Source: Thermodesulfobacteriota bacterium (GTDB lineage: Bacteria; Desulfobacterota; BSN033; UBA1163). Taken from it: a stretch of 64,000 nt of DNA. Both the position numbers and the translations under genes were made by a program. The notes under the pieces were generated by a model. The model saw only the letters and a program-made list of their open reading frames with translations. It did no database searches and was not told the DNA's origin. Shown here piece after piece: positions 53,003 to 62,170 of this stretch (its first letter is position 1; each line of letters starts with the position of its first letter). The stretch lies in assembly GCA_026415035.1 (NCBI GenBank), contig JAOAHX010000002.1, positions 100,752 to 164,751 on the forward strand, given 5' to 3'.

Positions 53003-55174
53003 ATGGGAAGAAAGCTTACCCCCGAACAGCGAAGGCGACGGAACGAGCTGATCCTCATCGGGGTCATCTCGGTGGTGATCGTCGTCCTGACCACCGTCGA
53101 GATGAAGATCCCCCAGGTGGCCGAACAGGTGCCGATCGCCAACAACATCATCATCTTCACCCTCATCAACATCAACATCATTCTGATCCTCCTGCTCATC
53201 TTTTTGGTGATTCGAAACCTGGTCAAATTGGTCTTCGAACGGAAGCGGGAGGTCCTCGGGGCGAAGTTGAGGACCAAATTGGTGATGGCCTTCATCCTCC
53301 TGACCCTCGTCCCGACGTTCCTTCTCTTCTTCGTGGCCGCGGGATTCATCACCAACAGTGTCGAGCACTGGTTCAAGGCTCAGGTCGAGCAGTCCCTTCA
53401 GGTCTCCTTGGAAGTCGCCCAGACCTACTATCGGGATTTTTCTCAAAATACGGTCTCCTCCGCACGGCAGATCAGCCGCGCCCTCACCCAACAGGGCCTT
53501 TTCAAGCGCGAGCCCGACTGGCCCTCCCTCAAGCGGCTCTTGGAGGGGAAACGCCAAGAGTACCATCTGAGCGCCTTGGGACTTTTCCTCAAAGGAGAGA
53601 GGGGGGCCCTTCGAACGGAGGACCCCGCCTTGAAGGGGCTTTGGTTTTCGTTGCCCAAGGACATGGTGGAGGTCGGGTATGCGGGAAAGGAGATCTCGAG
53701 GACCCTCCCTGTGGGGGAGGGGGAGATGATCACCGGGGTTGCTCCGGTCTTCGATCCCACGGAGAGGGGCGAGGTCGTCGGCATCCTCGTAGCCTCCTAC
53801 TTTTTGCCGAAGAGCCTGTCCGAAAAGATGAAGGCGATCTCCCAGGCCTCGGTCGATTACAGACAGTTGAAGGCGTTGAAGAGGCCGATCAAGTTCAGCT
53901 ACATGATGGCCCTGTTGATGGTCACCCTCCTCATCGTCTTCTCCGCCATCTGGTTCGGGATTCGGTTGGCCAAGGACATCACCGTCCCCATCAAGGAGCT
54001 GGCGGAGGCCACCCACCGGATCGCCGAAGGCGACCTCAATGTCCGGATCGAGATGAAGGCGGCCGACGAGATCGGGAAGCTCGTCCAGTCCTTCAACCAG
54101 ATGACGAGGGACCTCCAGGTGAGCCGGGCCGAGCTCGAGCAGAGGAGGAAGTACATGGAGATCGTCCTGAAGAATGTGGCCGGGGGCGTCCTCTCCATCG
54201 ACGATCAGGGCGTGATCACCACGATCAATACCTCTGCCGAAGAGATCCTCGGGATCAAAGCCGAGGAGGCCCTGGGGAGACCTTATGCCGAGGCCCTCGA
54301 CCGGGCCTACCAAGAACAGCTTGCCGGCCTTTTAGACGAACTGAAGTCCTCCCAGAAGGATTCGATCGAGAGGCAGGTCACCGTCACAAGCCGCGGAAAG
54401 GCCTTCTCCCTGTTGATCCACCTTGCGACGTTGAAGGATGAGGAGGGGAGACCCCTGGGGTTTGTGGCCGTCTTCGATGACCTGACCCAGTTGATCAAGG
54501 CCCAGAGGATGGCGGCCTGGAGGGAGGTGGCCCGCAGGATCGCCCACGAGATCAAAAACCCCCTGACCCCGATCCAGCTCTCCGCCCAGAGGTTGAGAAA
54601 ACGTTACCTGGAAAAGCTCGGAGACGACGGAAAGGTCTTCGACGAGTGCACCCGCACGATCGTCAAACAGGTCGAGGAGCTAAAGGGGATGGTGAACGAA
54701 TTTTCGAACTTCGCCCGGATGCCGGCCTCGAATCCCACCCCCAATTCGCTCAACGAGATCATCGAGGAGGCCCTTCTCCTCTTTCGAGAGGCCCACCGGG
54801 AGGTGAGGTTTCTGTTTACTCCGGAGCAACTTCCGGTCCAATATCTGGATCGGGAGCAGATGAAGCGGGTGTTGATCAATCTCATCAAGAATAGCCTCGC
54901 GGCCATCGAACAGGATGGCGAGATCCACATCCGGACGAGTTATGACCCGAACCTCCAGATGGTGCGGTTAGAGGTGAGCGACAACGGATGTGGGATCCCG
55001 GATGAGGACAAGGGCAGGCTCTTCGAACCCTACTATTCGACGAAAAAGAGCGGGACCGGCCTGGGACTGACGATCGTCAACGCCATCGTCTCCGACCACC
55101 ACGGATACATCCGGGTCCGCGACAACCATCCCAAAGGCACCACCTTCCTCATCGAACTTCCCGTCAGGGCATAG
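53003..55174 (+). CDS. NtrY-like sensor histidine kinase
   Basis: 723 residues. Membrane helices near the N terminus (about 14-34, 48-72, 95-118) and about 305-335 enclose an extracellular sensor. HAMP (IRLAKDITVPIKELAEAT), PAS (about 395-495, with GGVLSIDDQGVI), then the dimerisation helix with AHEIKNPLTPIQLSAQRL holding the phospho-His, and the ATPase domain with DNGCGIP, YYSTKKSGTGLGLTIV. This is the NtrY layout. No response regulator is adjacent; the sigma-54 regulator at 2324 is a candidate partner only by family. The start ATG 53003 lacks an obvious ribosome site. The frame stays open upstream through rnpB, which is not coding. Confidence 0.9.
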   Translation: MGRKLTPEQRRRRNELILIGVISVVIVVLTTVEMKIPQVAEQVPIANNIIIFTLININIILILLLIFLVIRNLVKLVFERKREVLGAKLRTKLVMAFILLTLVPTFLLFFVAAGFITNSVEHWFKAQVEQSLQVSLEVAQTYYRDFSQNTVSSARQISRALTQQGLFKREPDWPSLKRLLEGKRQEYHLSALGLFLKGERGALRTEDPALKGLWFSLPKDMVEVGYAGKEISRTLPVGEGEMITGVAPVFDPTERGEVVGILVASYFLPKSLSEKMKAISQASVDYRQLKALKRPIKFSYMMALLMVTLLIVFSAIWFGIRLAKDITVPIKELAEATHRIAEGDLNVRIEMKAADEIGKLVQSFNQMTRDLQVSRAELEQRRKYMEIVLKNVAGGVLSIDDQGVITTINTSAEEILGIKAEEALGRPYAEALDRAYQEQLAGLLDELKSSQKDSIERQVTVTSRGKAFSLLIHLATLKDEEGRPLGFVAVFDDLTQLIKAQRMAAWREVARRIAHEIKNPLTPIQLSAQRLRKRYLEKLGDDGKVFDECTRTIVKQVEELKGMVNEFSNFARMPASNPTPNSLNEIIEEALLLFREAHREVRFLFTPEQLPVQYLDREQMKRVLINLIKNSLAAIEQDGEIHIRTSYDPNLQMVRLEVSDNGCGIPDEDKGRLFEPYYSTKKSGTGLGLTIVNAIVSDHHGYIRVRDNHPKGTTFLIELPVRA

Positions 55175-55180
55175 GATCGA

Positions 55181-56482
55181 TCACTTGAGCCTGGGCAGCC
55201 AGGTGGCGATCTCGGGAAAGAGGATCAGAATTCCCACGGCGATCAGCTGGATGATCATGAAGGGGATCACCCCCCGGAAGATGTGGTTCATGGTGACCCC
55301 CGGAGGGGCCACCCCCCGGAGGAAGAAGAGGCTGGCTCCGACCGGAGGGCTGAGAAAGGCGGTCTGGAGGTTCATGGCGATGAGGACCGCATACCAGAGG
55401 AGATCGATCCCGACCTGCTGGGCTGCCGGCACGAGCAAGGGGACGGCGATCAGGCTGATCTCGAGGAATTCGAAGAAGATCCCGAGGAGAAAGATGAGGA
55501 TCATGCTGGTCACGATGAAGCCGACCTTCTCTCCGGGAAGGTTGAGAAGCCACCCCTTGACCATCTCCTGACCCCCCAGACCGATGAAGACCATTCCGAA
55601 GGCGCTTGCGCCGATGACCACCAGGAAGACCATGCAGGTCAGGAGCATCGTCCCCTGCATCACCTCATAAAGCATCCTGAGGCTGAGGCGACGGTGCAGT
55701 CCGCAGAGGATGAGGGAGCCGAGGACGCCGATCGAGGCCGATTCCGTAGGGGTGGCGATGCCGAAGAAGATGGAGCCCAGGACCGCGATGATGAGACAGG
55801 ACGGCGGAAGGACCGATTTGAGGACTCGCAGGGCGATCTGCCTCCGGGAGAGGGTTGAAGGGATGGGAGGAGGGGAGAGTTCGGGTTTGAGGTAAGCGAT
55901 GACCCCGATGTAGAGGATATAAAGAATAACCAAAAGGATTCCGGGGAGGAAGGAGGCGGCGAAGAGGTCGCTCACCGAGAGGCCCATGACATCGCCCAGC
56001 ACGATGAGGACGATGCTCGGGGGGATGATCTGGCCCAGCGTGCCGGCCGCGCAGATCGTGCCCGTGGCGAACTCCGGAGAATAGTGATGGCGGAGCATCG
56101 TGGGAAGGGCGAGCAACCCCATCGTGACGATGATCCCTCCCACAATGCCGGTCGAGGCGGCCAGCAAGGCCCCCACGATGATGACGGAGATGGCCAGGCC
56201 TCCCCGAAGGGGTCCGAACATGACGGTCATCATCTCGAGGAGTTCGTCGGCTATGCCGGAGCGTTCGAGGATGAGTCCCATCAGGACGAAGAGGGGAACC
56301 GCGATCAGGGTCATGTTGGTCATCAGACCCCAGACCCGGAGAGGGAGGAGGGAGAAGAGGTCCAGTCCGAAACCGATCAGGCCGAAGAAGAGGGCGGTCG
56401 ATCCGATGGCGAAGGCCACATGGGTGCCCAGCAAGAGAAGGACGGTCAAGGAGATGAGCATCAGGATGCTCAGGGATTCCAT
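55181..56482 (-). CDS. dctM: TRAP transporter large membrane subunit DctM
   Basis: 433 residues, about twelve hydrophobic helices, with the DctM hallmark GTHVAFAIG near the start, FVLMGLILERSG, and ATSGIVGG/PPSIVLIVLG. It uses the ion gradient to move acids brought by DctP. Starts where dctQ ends (shared bases). Convergent with the NtrY-like kinase, with a six-base gap and no terminator seen. Confidence 0.93.
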   Translation of the reverse strand: MESLSILMLISLTVLLLLGTHVAFAIGSTALFFGLIGFGLDLFSLLPLRVWGLMTNMTLIAVPLFVLMGLILERSGIADELLEMMTVMFGPLRGGLAISVIIVGALLAASTGIVGGIIVTMGLLALPTMLRHHYSPEFATGTICAAGTLGQIIPPSIVLIVLGDVMGLSVSDLFAASFLPGILLVILYILYIGVIAYLKPELSPPPIPSTLSRRQIALRVLKSVLPPSCLIIAVLGSIFFGIATPTESASIGVLGSLILCGLHRRLSLRMLYEVMQGTMLLTCMVFLVVIGASAFGMVFIGLGGQEMVKGWLLNLPGEKVGFIVTSMILIFLLGIFFEFLEISLIAVPLLVPAAQQVGIDLLWYAVLIAMNLQTAFLSPPVGASLFFLRGVAPPGVTMNHIFRGVIPFMIIQLIAVGILILFPEIATWLPRLK

Positions 56483-57018
56483 CAGGGTTCCCCCTTTTGA
56501 GGGTCTTGCCTCCGGGCCGAGGGAGGGTGAAAGAGAATGTGGATGCTTTTGATCAGTTCAGAAAGTGCCTGCAGGAGGAGAAGGCCGAACCCAACGGGAA
56601 TGGCCGCCTTGAGCACCCATCGAGCGGGGAGGCCTCCAGGATCTCCGGACCGTTCGGCGATCTGGTAGGCCGTGAGCATGAATTTCCAGGAAAAGCCGAT
56701 CATCAGGAGACAGAAGGGGATGACGAGGATGAGGAGGCCAAAGAGGTTGACGCCGGCTTTCATCCGGGGGGACATCCGGTCGTAGAAGATGTCGACCCTC
56801 ACATGGCGATCGTATTTCAAAGTGTAGGCCAGGCCGAGGAGGAATAAGAGCGAATAGAGGTGCCAGGTCGTCTCCTGAAGGGCGACCGAGGTGATCCGAA
56901 AGAGATACCTCTGGATGGTCTCATAGGCCGTGACGGCAAATAAGATCAGGGCGAGCCACATGACGACCCGCCCTGACCACTCGTTGATGAAATCGATCAG
57001 GCGAACAAGCCAATGCAT
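56482..57018 (-). CDS. dctQ: TRAP transporter small membrane subunit DctQ
   Basis: 178 residues, four hydrophobic helices. INEWSGRVVMWLALILFAVTAYETIQRYLF with separate later helices fits the DctQ pattern, and the mid LKYDRHVRVDIFYDRM segment is typical. It forms the membrane complex with DctM. Spacing to dctP is 16 bases. Confidence 0.92.
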   Translation of the reverse strand: MHWLVRLIDFINEWSGRVVMWLALILFAVTAYETIQRYLFRITSVALQETTWHLYSLLFLLGLAYTLKYDRHVRVDIFYDRMSPRMKAGVNLFGLLILVIPFCLLMIGFSWKFMLTAYQIAERSGDPGGLPARWVLKAAIPVGFGLLLLQALSELIKSIHILFHPPSARRQDPQKGEP

Positions 57019-57034
57019 CGCTTCCGCCCACGCC

Positions 57035-58126
57035 CTATTTTAATTCCTCAGCCTTGAAGTAGGCCCTCGCCGCGATCTCTCCCCAGGGATCCACATCCTT
57101 TCGGAATTTCAGATAGGCTTCATAGACCTTCTTGAAGGCGCCGGTTTTGTCGGCGGCCGCCTCCTCGGCCAGGACATCGTGGGTCAACTTGCGGAAGGCC
57201 TTGAGGACGTCGACCGGAAATTTGACGAACTTCACGTCGGGGAATTGTCTCTTGATTTCGGCCATCCCCTTGGCATTCTCCATCTCGAATTGGGCGTAGG
57301 ACCAGTTGTTCACCTCATAGGCAGCCGCCCGGACCACGGCCTGGAGGTCTTTGGGAAGCTCGTCCCATTTCTTCTTGTTGATCATCAGTTCGCACTGGGA
57401 CCCCGGCTCATGCCAACCGGGATAGTAGTAGAATTTGGCCACTTTGGGAAATCCGAGCCTCAAATCGTGGGCCGGGCCGACCCATTCGGCCGCATCGACC
57501 ACCCCTTTCTCAAGGGCCGGGACCCTCTCCCCCCCGGGCAGGAGGACGACGGAGACGCCCGCCTTGGCCATCACTTTCCCTCCCAATCCCGGGATGCACA
57601 TCTTCAAACCCTTCAGATCGTCCATCGTCTTGATCTCTTTCCGAAACCATCCGCCCATCTGGACCCCCGTGTTCAACATGGGGATGGCCACGAGGTTAAA
57701 AGGAGCATAGACCTCGTTCCAGAGTTCGAGCCCGCCGCCTCCGTTGAGCCAGGCGGTCATCTCATCGAAGGTGAACCCGAAGGGGACGGCCGTGAAGAAC
57801 TGCGCAGCCGGGACCTTTCCCGGCCAGTAGTAGGAGGCGCTGGATCCCATCTCCACGGTTCCGGCCGAAATGGCGTCAAAGCCCCCCAGGGCAGGGATGA
57901 GCGTTCCGGCAGGGAAGACATCGATCTTCATCCGTCCCCCGCTCATCTCCTCAACCCGTTTGGCGAAGAGCTCCGCTCCCTCCTGAAGGATGGGAAACTT
58001 CGGGGGCCAGGAGGTCACCATCTTCCATTTCACCGAGGCCCGGGAGACCTTCACCGACGAGAGCGTGGCCAGGGCGGCCGCCCCACCGACCCCTGCATAT
58101 CTCAAAAAGTCCCTCCGTCTTACCAT
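57035..58126 (-). CDS. dctP: TRAP transporter substrate-binding protein DctP (Tat-type signal)
   Basis: 363 residues from ATG 58126, with AAGGAGGG upstream. A twin-arginine-like signal (RRRDFLRYAG) precedes the DctP fold: VTSWPPKFPILQEGAELFAKRV, then IDVFPAGTLIPALGGFDAISAGTVEMG, and TMDDLKGLKMCIPGLGGKV. Of the DctP groups, the closest look is the TakP-like branch that binds keto or hydroxy acids, sometimes with a metal; that is inference. First gene of dctPQM; promoter at 58161-58189. Confidence 0.9.
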   Translation of the reverse strand: MVRRRDFLRYAGVGGAAALATLSSVKVSRASVKWKMVTSWPPKFPILQEGAELFAKRVEEMSGGRMKIDVFPAGTLIPALGGFDAISAGTVEMGSSASYYWPGKVPAAQFFTAVPFGFTFDEMTAWLNGGGGLELWNEVYAPFNLVAIPMLNTGVQMGGWFRKEIKTMDDLKGLKMCIPGLGGKVMAKAGVSVVLLPGGERVPALEKGVVDAAEWVGPAHDLRLGFPKVAKFYYYPGWHEPGSQCELMINKKKWDELPKDLQAVVRAAAYEVNNWSYAQFEMENAKGMAEIKRQFPDVKFVKFPVDVLKAFRKLTHDVLAEEAAADKTGAFKKVYEAYLKFRKDVDPWGEIAARAYFKAEELK

Positions 58127-58160
58127 GACGATCCCTCCTTTGGAAGTATGATTGACAGAC

Positions 58161-58189
58161 ATTACAACCTAACTTCCCACCCGTGTCAA
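58161..58189 (-). promoter_or_regulatory. Promoter of the dctPQM operon
   Basis: On the minus strand: TTGACA (58184-58189), exact 17-base spacer, TGTAAT (58161-58166). Leader of about 28 bases before ATG 58126. Divergent from the promoter at 58228. Confidence 0.6.
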
Positions 58190-58227
58190 GACGCCCTTCA
58201 CCCGCCCTCTTCGTTTTCGGTTTTGGG

Positions 58228-58255
58228 TTGACAACTCCTTGGAAATTTGTAAAGA
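58228..58255 (+). promoter_or_regulatory. Promoter of the second liv operon
   Basis: TTGACA (58228-58233), 16-base spacer, TAAAGA (58250-58255). Leader about 68 bases to ATG 58331, with GAAAGGAGG. Confidence 0.55.
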
Positions 58256-58330
58256 TTTACCCATCTCAAAAGGGAAAGGAGTTTTTTTGGGTCTATCACC
58301 TCGATAAATCTTTCCAGAAAGGAGGCTATT

Positions 58331-59584
58331 ATGAAGAGGATTAATCGTCGGACGTTCATCAAATATTCGGCCGCCGTGGGCGCCTCTGCGGTCCTCCCCG
58401 GAGTCCCCACCTTGTTGAGAGCCCAGCCTCCGGAAATCAAGATCGGTTCGATCCAGCCCGTCACAGGGGTCATCTCGGATATCGGGATCGCCATGAGACG
58501 GGGAAACCAGATGGCCGTCGATGACATCAATGCCAAGGGAGGCATCAAATCGATGGGAGGGGCGAAGCTGAGGCTCCTCCTGGGGGATTCAGAGGCCAAA
58601 GAAGACGTGGCCCGATCCGAAGCGGAACGGTTAATCAAGGAAGGGGCGGTCTGTCTGGTGGGTCCCTTCTTGAGCGGTAATGCCATGGCCATCGCCACCC
58701 TCTGCGAGCAGAGGGGCGTCCCCTTCGTGATGGACGTGGCGGCTGCGGATGACATCACACAGAAGGGCTTCAAGTATACCTTCCGGGTCTTTCCCACGAC
58801 GACCAAGTTTGCCGACTCGATGCTCTTCTACATGGACAAGATCATGAAGGATAAGAATATCAGCAAGTTGAGGGGGGTGGTGACCAATACGGGGGATCTT
58901 TTCGGCAGGGTTCAGGGAGCCACCTTCATCAAGGCGGTCCGGGAGAAGAAGTTTCCCATCGAGATTTTGGGTCACATCGAATATCCTCTCGGGATTCAGG
59001 ATCTGTCGGCAGAGGTTTCGAAGATCAAGGCGCTCAAGCCCGATGTGCTCTTTCCGGTGGCCCGGCCCGGGGATGCGAAGTTGATGATTCGGGAGCTTTA
59101 TAAGCAGCGGGTGGAGCTTCAGGGGATCATCAGCCCGGGCAGTCCGGGGTGGTATGAGCCGGAGTTCATCCGGGACATGAAGGTGTTGGCCGATTTCGTG
59201 ATGGACAACGTGCCCTGGTACAACCCCATCGGCAAGATGTATAAAGAGGTCAACGCCGCCTTCATGAAGAAGTACCCCGGAAAGTATATCGACACCAACT
59301 CCGGCTATGCCTACCTCGGCGTGCTGGTGATCGCCGATGCCCTGGAGCGTGCCAAATCGACGAAGGCCGATGACATTGTGGCGGCCCTGAGGAAGACCTA
59401 TTTCAAACAGGATCTGATGGTGGGCCTGGCGGTCTCTTTCAACGAGCGAGGCGACAACGTGAACGCGGATACCGCCATGATCCAGGTGCTCGATCAGACG
59501 ATCAAGGTGGTCCTCCCGGAAAAGGCGGCCGAGGCGAAGTACGTCTATCCCATGCCCAAGCAGCTCTGGGAGCGAGGCGTCTAA
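58331..59584 (+). CDS. Substrate-binding protein of the second branched-chain-type ABC transporter (Tat-type signal)
   Basis: 417 residues. RRTFIKY at 6-12 and a long hydrophobic stretch form a twin-arginine signal, unlike the Sec signal of the first cluster. The type-I binding fold starts at EIKIGSIQPVTG; VGPFLSGNAMAIATLCEQRGVPFVMD and the later PGSPGWYEPEF match amino acid or amide binding proteins. The substrate cannot be named. Start ATG 58331 follows GGAGG. The rest of the transporter follows at once. Confidence 0.88.
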   Translation: MKRINRRTFIKYSAAVGASAVLPGVPTLLRAQPPEIKIGSIQPVTGVISDIGIAMRRGNQMAVDDINAKGGIKSMGGAKLRLLLGDSEAKEDVARSEAERLIKEGAVCLVGPFLSGNAMAIATLCEQRGVPFVMDVAAADDITQKGFKYTFRVFPTTTKFADSMLFYMDKIMKDKNISKLRGVVTNTGDLFGRVQGATFIKAVREKKFPIEILGHIEYPLGIQDLSAEVSKIKALKPDVLFPVARPGDAKLMIRELYKQRVELQGIISPGSPGWYEPEFIRDMKVLADFVMDNVPWYNPIGKMYKEVNAAFMKKYPGKYIDTNSGYAYLGVLVIADALERAKSTKADDIVAALRKTYFKQDLMVGLAVSFNERGDNVNADTAMIQVLDQTIKVVLPEKAAEAKYVYPMPKQLWERGV

Positions 59585-59589
59585 CAAGT

Positions 59590-60462
59590 ATGGACGTCAA
59601 CCTTATCCTTCAACTGGCGGCAAGCGGATTTCTCCTGGGAGGGGTCTACAGCCTGATCGCTTTAGGCCTCTCCCTCATTTTTGGCGTGATGAAGGTGATC
59701 AATTTTGCCCATGGGGCCATGCTCGTCTGGGGCATGTACGTGGCCTTCACCTTGATGACATGGACCGGCCTCGACCCCTTCTTCTCCTTCCTCATCAGCG
59801 CAGGGGTCCTCTTTGTCATGGGATATATCGTCCAGCGGACCGTTGTGAACCGGATCATCACCTTTCACGAGTCGATGCAGGTGATCGCGATGGTCGGGGT
59901 GATGATGATCCTGGAGAACAGCGCCCAGCTGATCTGGGGTCCCGATCCCCACAGCCCCCACACCAAGTATTCCCTGAGCACCCTCTGGTTGGGCGGCGTG
60001 ATGATCGACCTTCCCAGGTTCCTGGCCTTTTCCCTGGCCATCCTGATCGCCGCGGCCGTCTTTCTATTTTTGAAATACACGGACATCGGAAGGTCGATCC
60101 GCGCCGCGGCGGATAACCGAACCGGTGCCCTCATCGTGGGGACCGATGTCAACAAAGTCTATGCGGTCTGTTTTGGCGTGGGGGCCGCCTGTGTGGGTGC
60201 GGCCGGTTCCCTCCTCGTCCCCCTCATGCCCATCTCCCCCCATACCGGCTTTCCTTTTAAGTTGACGTCCTTCGCCATCGTCATCCTCGGTGGCATGGGC
60301 AGCCTTCCGGGGGCGATGGTGGGGGGGCTTTTGATCGGGGTGGCCGAATCTCTGGGCACCGCCTTTATCCCGAGCTCCCTCAAACAGGTGATCAGCTTCG
60401 GGATCATGGTCTTGATCCTGCTCTTCAAACCTCAGGGACTTTTCGGAGGGAAGGCCACGTGA
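59590..60462 (+). CDS. Branched-chain-type permease LivH (second system)
   Basis: 290 residues, the normal size. GGVYSLIALGLSLIFGVMKVINFAHG is the family signature; AAADNRTGALIVGTDVNK is the coupling loop and GGMGSLPGAMVGG lies near the end. Six bases follow the binding-protein gene. It overlaps the next gene by four bases. Confidence 0.92.
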   Translation: MDVNLILQLAASGFLLGGVYSLIALGLSLIFGVMKVINFAHGAMLVWGMYVAFTLMTWTGLDPFFSFLISAGVLFVMGYIVQRTVVNRIITFHESMQVIAMVGVMMILENSAQLIWGPDPHSPHTKYSLSTLWLGGVMIDLPRFLAFSLAILIAAAVFLFLKYTDIGRSIRAAADNRTGALIVGTDVNKVYAVCFGVGAACVGAAGSLLVPLMPISPHTGFPFKLTSFAIVILGGMGSLPGAMVGGLLIGVAESLGTAFIPSSLKQVISFGIMVLILLFKPQGLFGGKAT

Positions 60463-61436
60463 AGAAACTCTACCTCCTGCTCGGATTTCTCTTGTTCGTC
60501 CTGTTGCTCCTCCCCAGCCTGGTGAGCGACTATATCCTCGGCGTCTTCGTCCTGATCTTTTTTTATGCCTACATGGGTCAGTGCTGGAATATCCTCACCG
60601 GATATGCGGGCCCGATCTCCCTCGGCCACTCCCTCTACCTCGGCATCGGGGCCTATCTCTCGACGAAGCTGGCCATGGACCTCGGGCTGACGCCGTGGAT
60701 CGGGATGTGGGTCGGTGGCATTGGGGCCTCTCTGGTGGGATTGGCGATCGGCTTTTTAGGATTCCGGTTCGGATTGAGAGGGGTCTATTTTGTGTTGCTG
60801 ACCATTGCCTTTGCCGAGATCGGACGGCTGGTGGCCCTCCATCTGAAGCCCTTGGGTCATATGATGGGCCTCTTCGTCGACTTCAAACCGGGGTGGGTCA
60901 ATTTTCACTTCCGGGGGAATCTCCCCTATTACTACATCGCCCTCGGCTATGTCCTCTTTTCCTTGATCGTCGTCCGGATGCTCGAGGTGTCGAAGTGGGG
61001 CCGCTATTTTTTGGCGATCCGGGAGGATGAAGATGCGGCCGAAAGTTTGGGGATCAATGTCTTCAAATACAAGATGATCGCCATCGGCCTCAGTTCCTTT
61101 CTGACCGCCCTGGGCGGGACGTTCTATGCCAATTACATCTTCTATCTCCATCCCACGAGCGTGATGTCGATGTGGGTCTCGATCGAGATCATCATGAGGC
61201 CCATCATCGGAGGCATCGGGACGCTCTTCGGCCCCCTCATCGGCTCCCTGCTGCTCACCCCCCTCTCGGAGATCTCGCGTTCCTATTTCACCAAGGCAGG
61301 GCTGGAGGGGATCCACATCGTGATCTACGGCCTGCTTCTGGTGATCGCGGTCCTCTTCTTCCCGGGGGGGATTTACGCCTATATCAAGAGAACGCTTAAG
61401 CCGATCTTAGAAACGTCCGGAAGCCATGGAGGTTGA
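60459..61436 (+). CDS. Branched-chain-type permease LivM (second system)
   Basis: 325 residues, without the long N-terminal region of the first system. ILTGYAGPISLGHSLYLGIGAY, GLRGVYFVLLTIAFAEIGR and the loop AIREDEDAAESLGINVFKYK are conserved. The start overlaps livH (ATGA-like GTGA). The end lies just before livG. Confidence 0.92.
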   Translation: MKKLYLLLGFLLFVLLLLPSLVSDYILGVFVLIFFYAYMGQCWNILTGYAGPISLGHSLYLGIGAYLSTKLAMDLGLTPWIGMWVGGIGASLVGLAIGFLGFRFGLRGVYFVLLTIAFAEIGRLVALHLKPLGHMMGLFVDFKPGWVNFHFRGNLPYYYIALGYVLFSLIVVRMLEVSKWGRYFLAIREDEDAAESLGINVFKYKMIAIGLSSFLTALGGTFYANYIFYLHPTSVMSMWVSIEIIMRPIIGGIGTLFGPLIGSLLLTPLSEISRSYFTKAGLEGIHIVIYGLLLVIAVLFFPGGIYAYIKRTLKPILETSGSHGG

Positions 61437-61438
61437 AA

Positions 61439-62170
61439 TTGGCCCTTTTGACGGTCAAGGCAGTGAGCAAGAACTTCGGCGGATTGAAGGCGGTCTCCCA
61501 GGTCTCGTTCGAGTTACAGACCGGAGAGATCTTGGGGATCATCGGTCCGAACGGGGCCGGCAAGACGACCCTCTTCAACGTCATCACGGGATTTTTAAAG
61601 CCTGATTCAGGAGAGGTCTGGTTCAATGGAGAGAATCTGGTGGGGTTGAAACCCCATCAGATCTGTCAGCGAGGAATGGTCCGAACCTTTCAGCTGGTGA
61701 AGCCCTTTGCCGAGTTGACGGTCCTGGAGAACGTGGTGGTGGCCGCCCTCAACCGGGCCAGGACGATCAAAGAGGCGAGGGAGAAGGCCATCCGAACGAT
61801 CGAATTGGTGGGCCTGAAGGAGAAGATGAACGCTCAGGCCTCGGGTCTCACCATCGGCCAACGGAAACGCTTGGAGTTGGCCCGGACCTTGGCCACCGAG
61901 CCGAAACTGCTCCTGCTGGACGAGGTCATGGCCGGATTGACCCCGACGGAAGTGGACGAGCTCATCCATCTGTTGAAAGAGGTGAACCATCGAGGGGTCA
62001 CCATCCTGCTGATTGAGCATGTGATGCGCGGGTTGATGGCCCTCTCCAGACGGGTGGTCGTTTTAAATTACGGGCAGAAGATCGCCGAAGGGGTGCCGAC
62101 GGAAGTGGTGAGGGATCGCCAGGTGATCGACGCCTATTTGGGGGAGGAGTTCGCAAGTGCTCAGGGTTAA
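61439..62170 (+). CDS. Branched-chain-type ATPase LivG (second system)
   Basis: 243 residues. Walker A GPNGAGKTT, signature region SGLTIGQRKRLELARTLA (a LivG variant of LSGGQ), Walker B LLLLDEVMAGL. TTG 61439 is the best start: GGAGG at 61428-61432 sits six bases upstream, while an in-frame TTG at 61433 would touch it. Overlaps livF by 14 bases. Confidence 0.92.
   Translation: MALLTVKAVSKNFGGLKAVSQVSFELQTGEILGIIGPNGAGKTTLFNVITGFLKPDSGEVWFNGENLVGLKPHQICQRGMVRTFQLVKPFAELTVLENVVVAALNRARTIKEAREKAIRTIELVGLKEKMNAQASGLTIGQRKRLELARTLATEPKLLLLDEVMAGLTPTEVDELIHLLKEVNHRGVTILLIEHVMRGLMALSRRVVVLNYGQKIAEGVPTEVVRDRQVIDAYLGEEFASAQG

Noticed and set aside
52409..54313. 634-codon minus-strand frame across rnpB and the kinase
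   Set aside because: It is antisense to two supported genes and has shadow-like composition.
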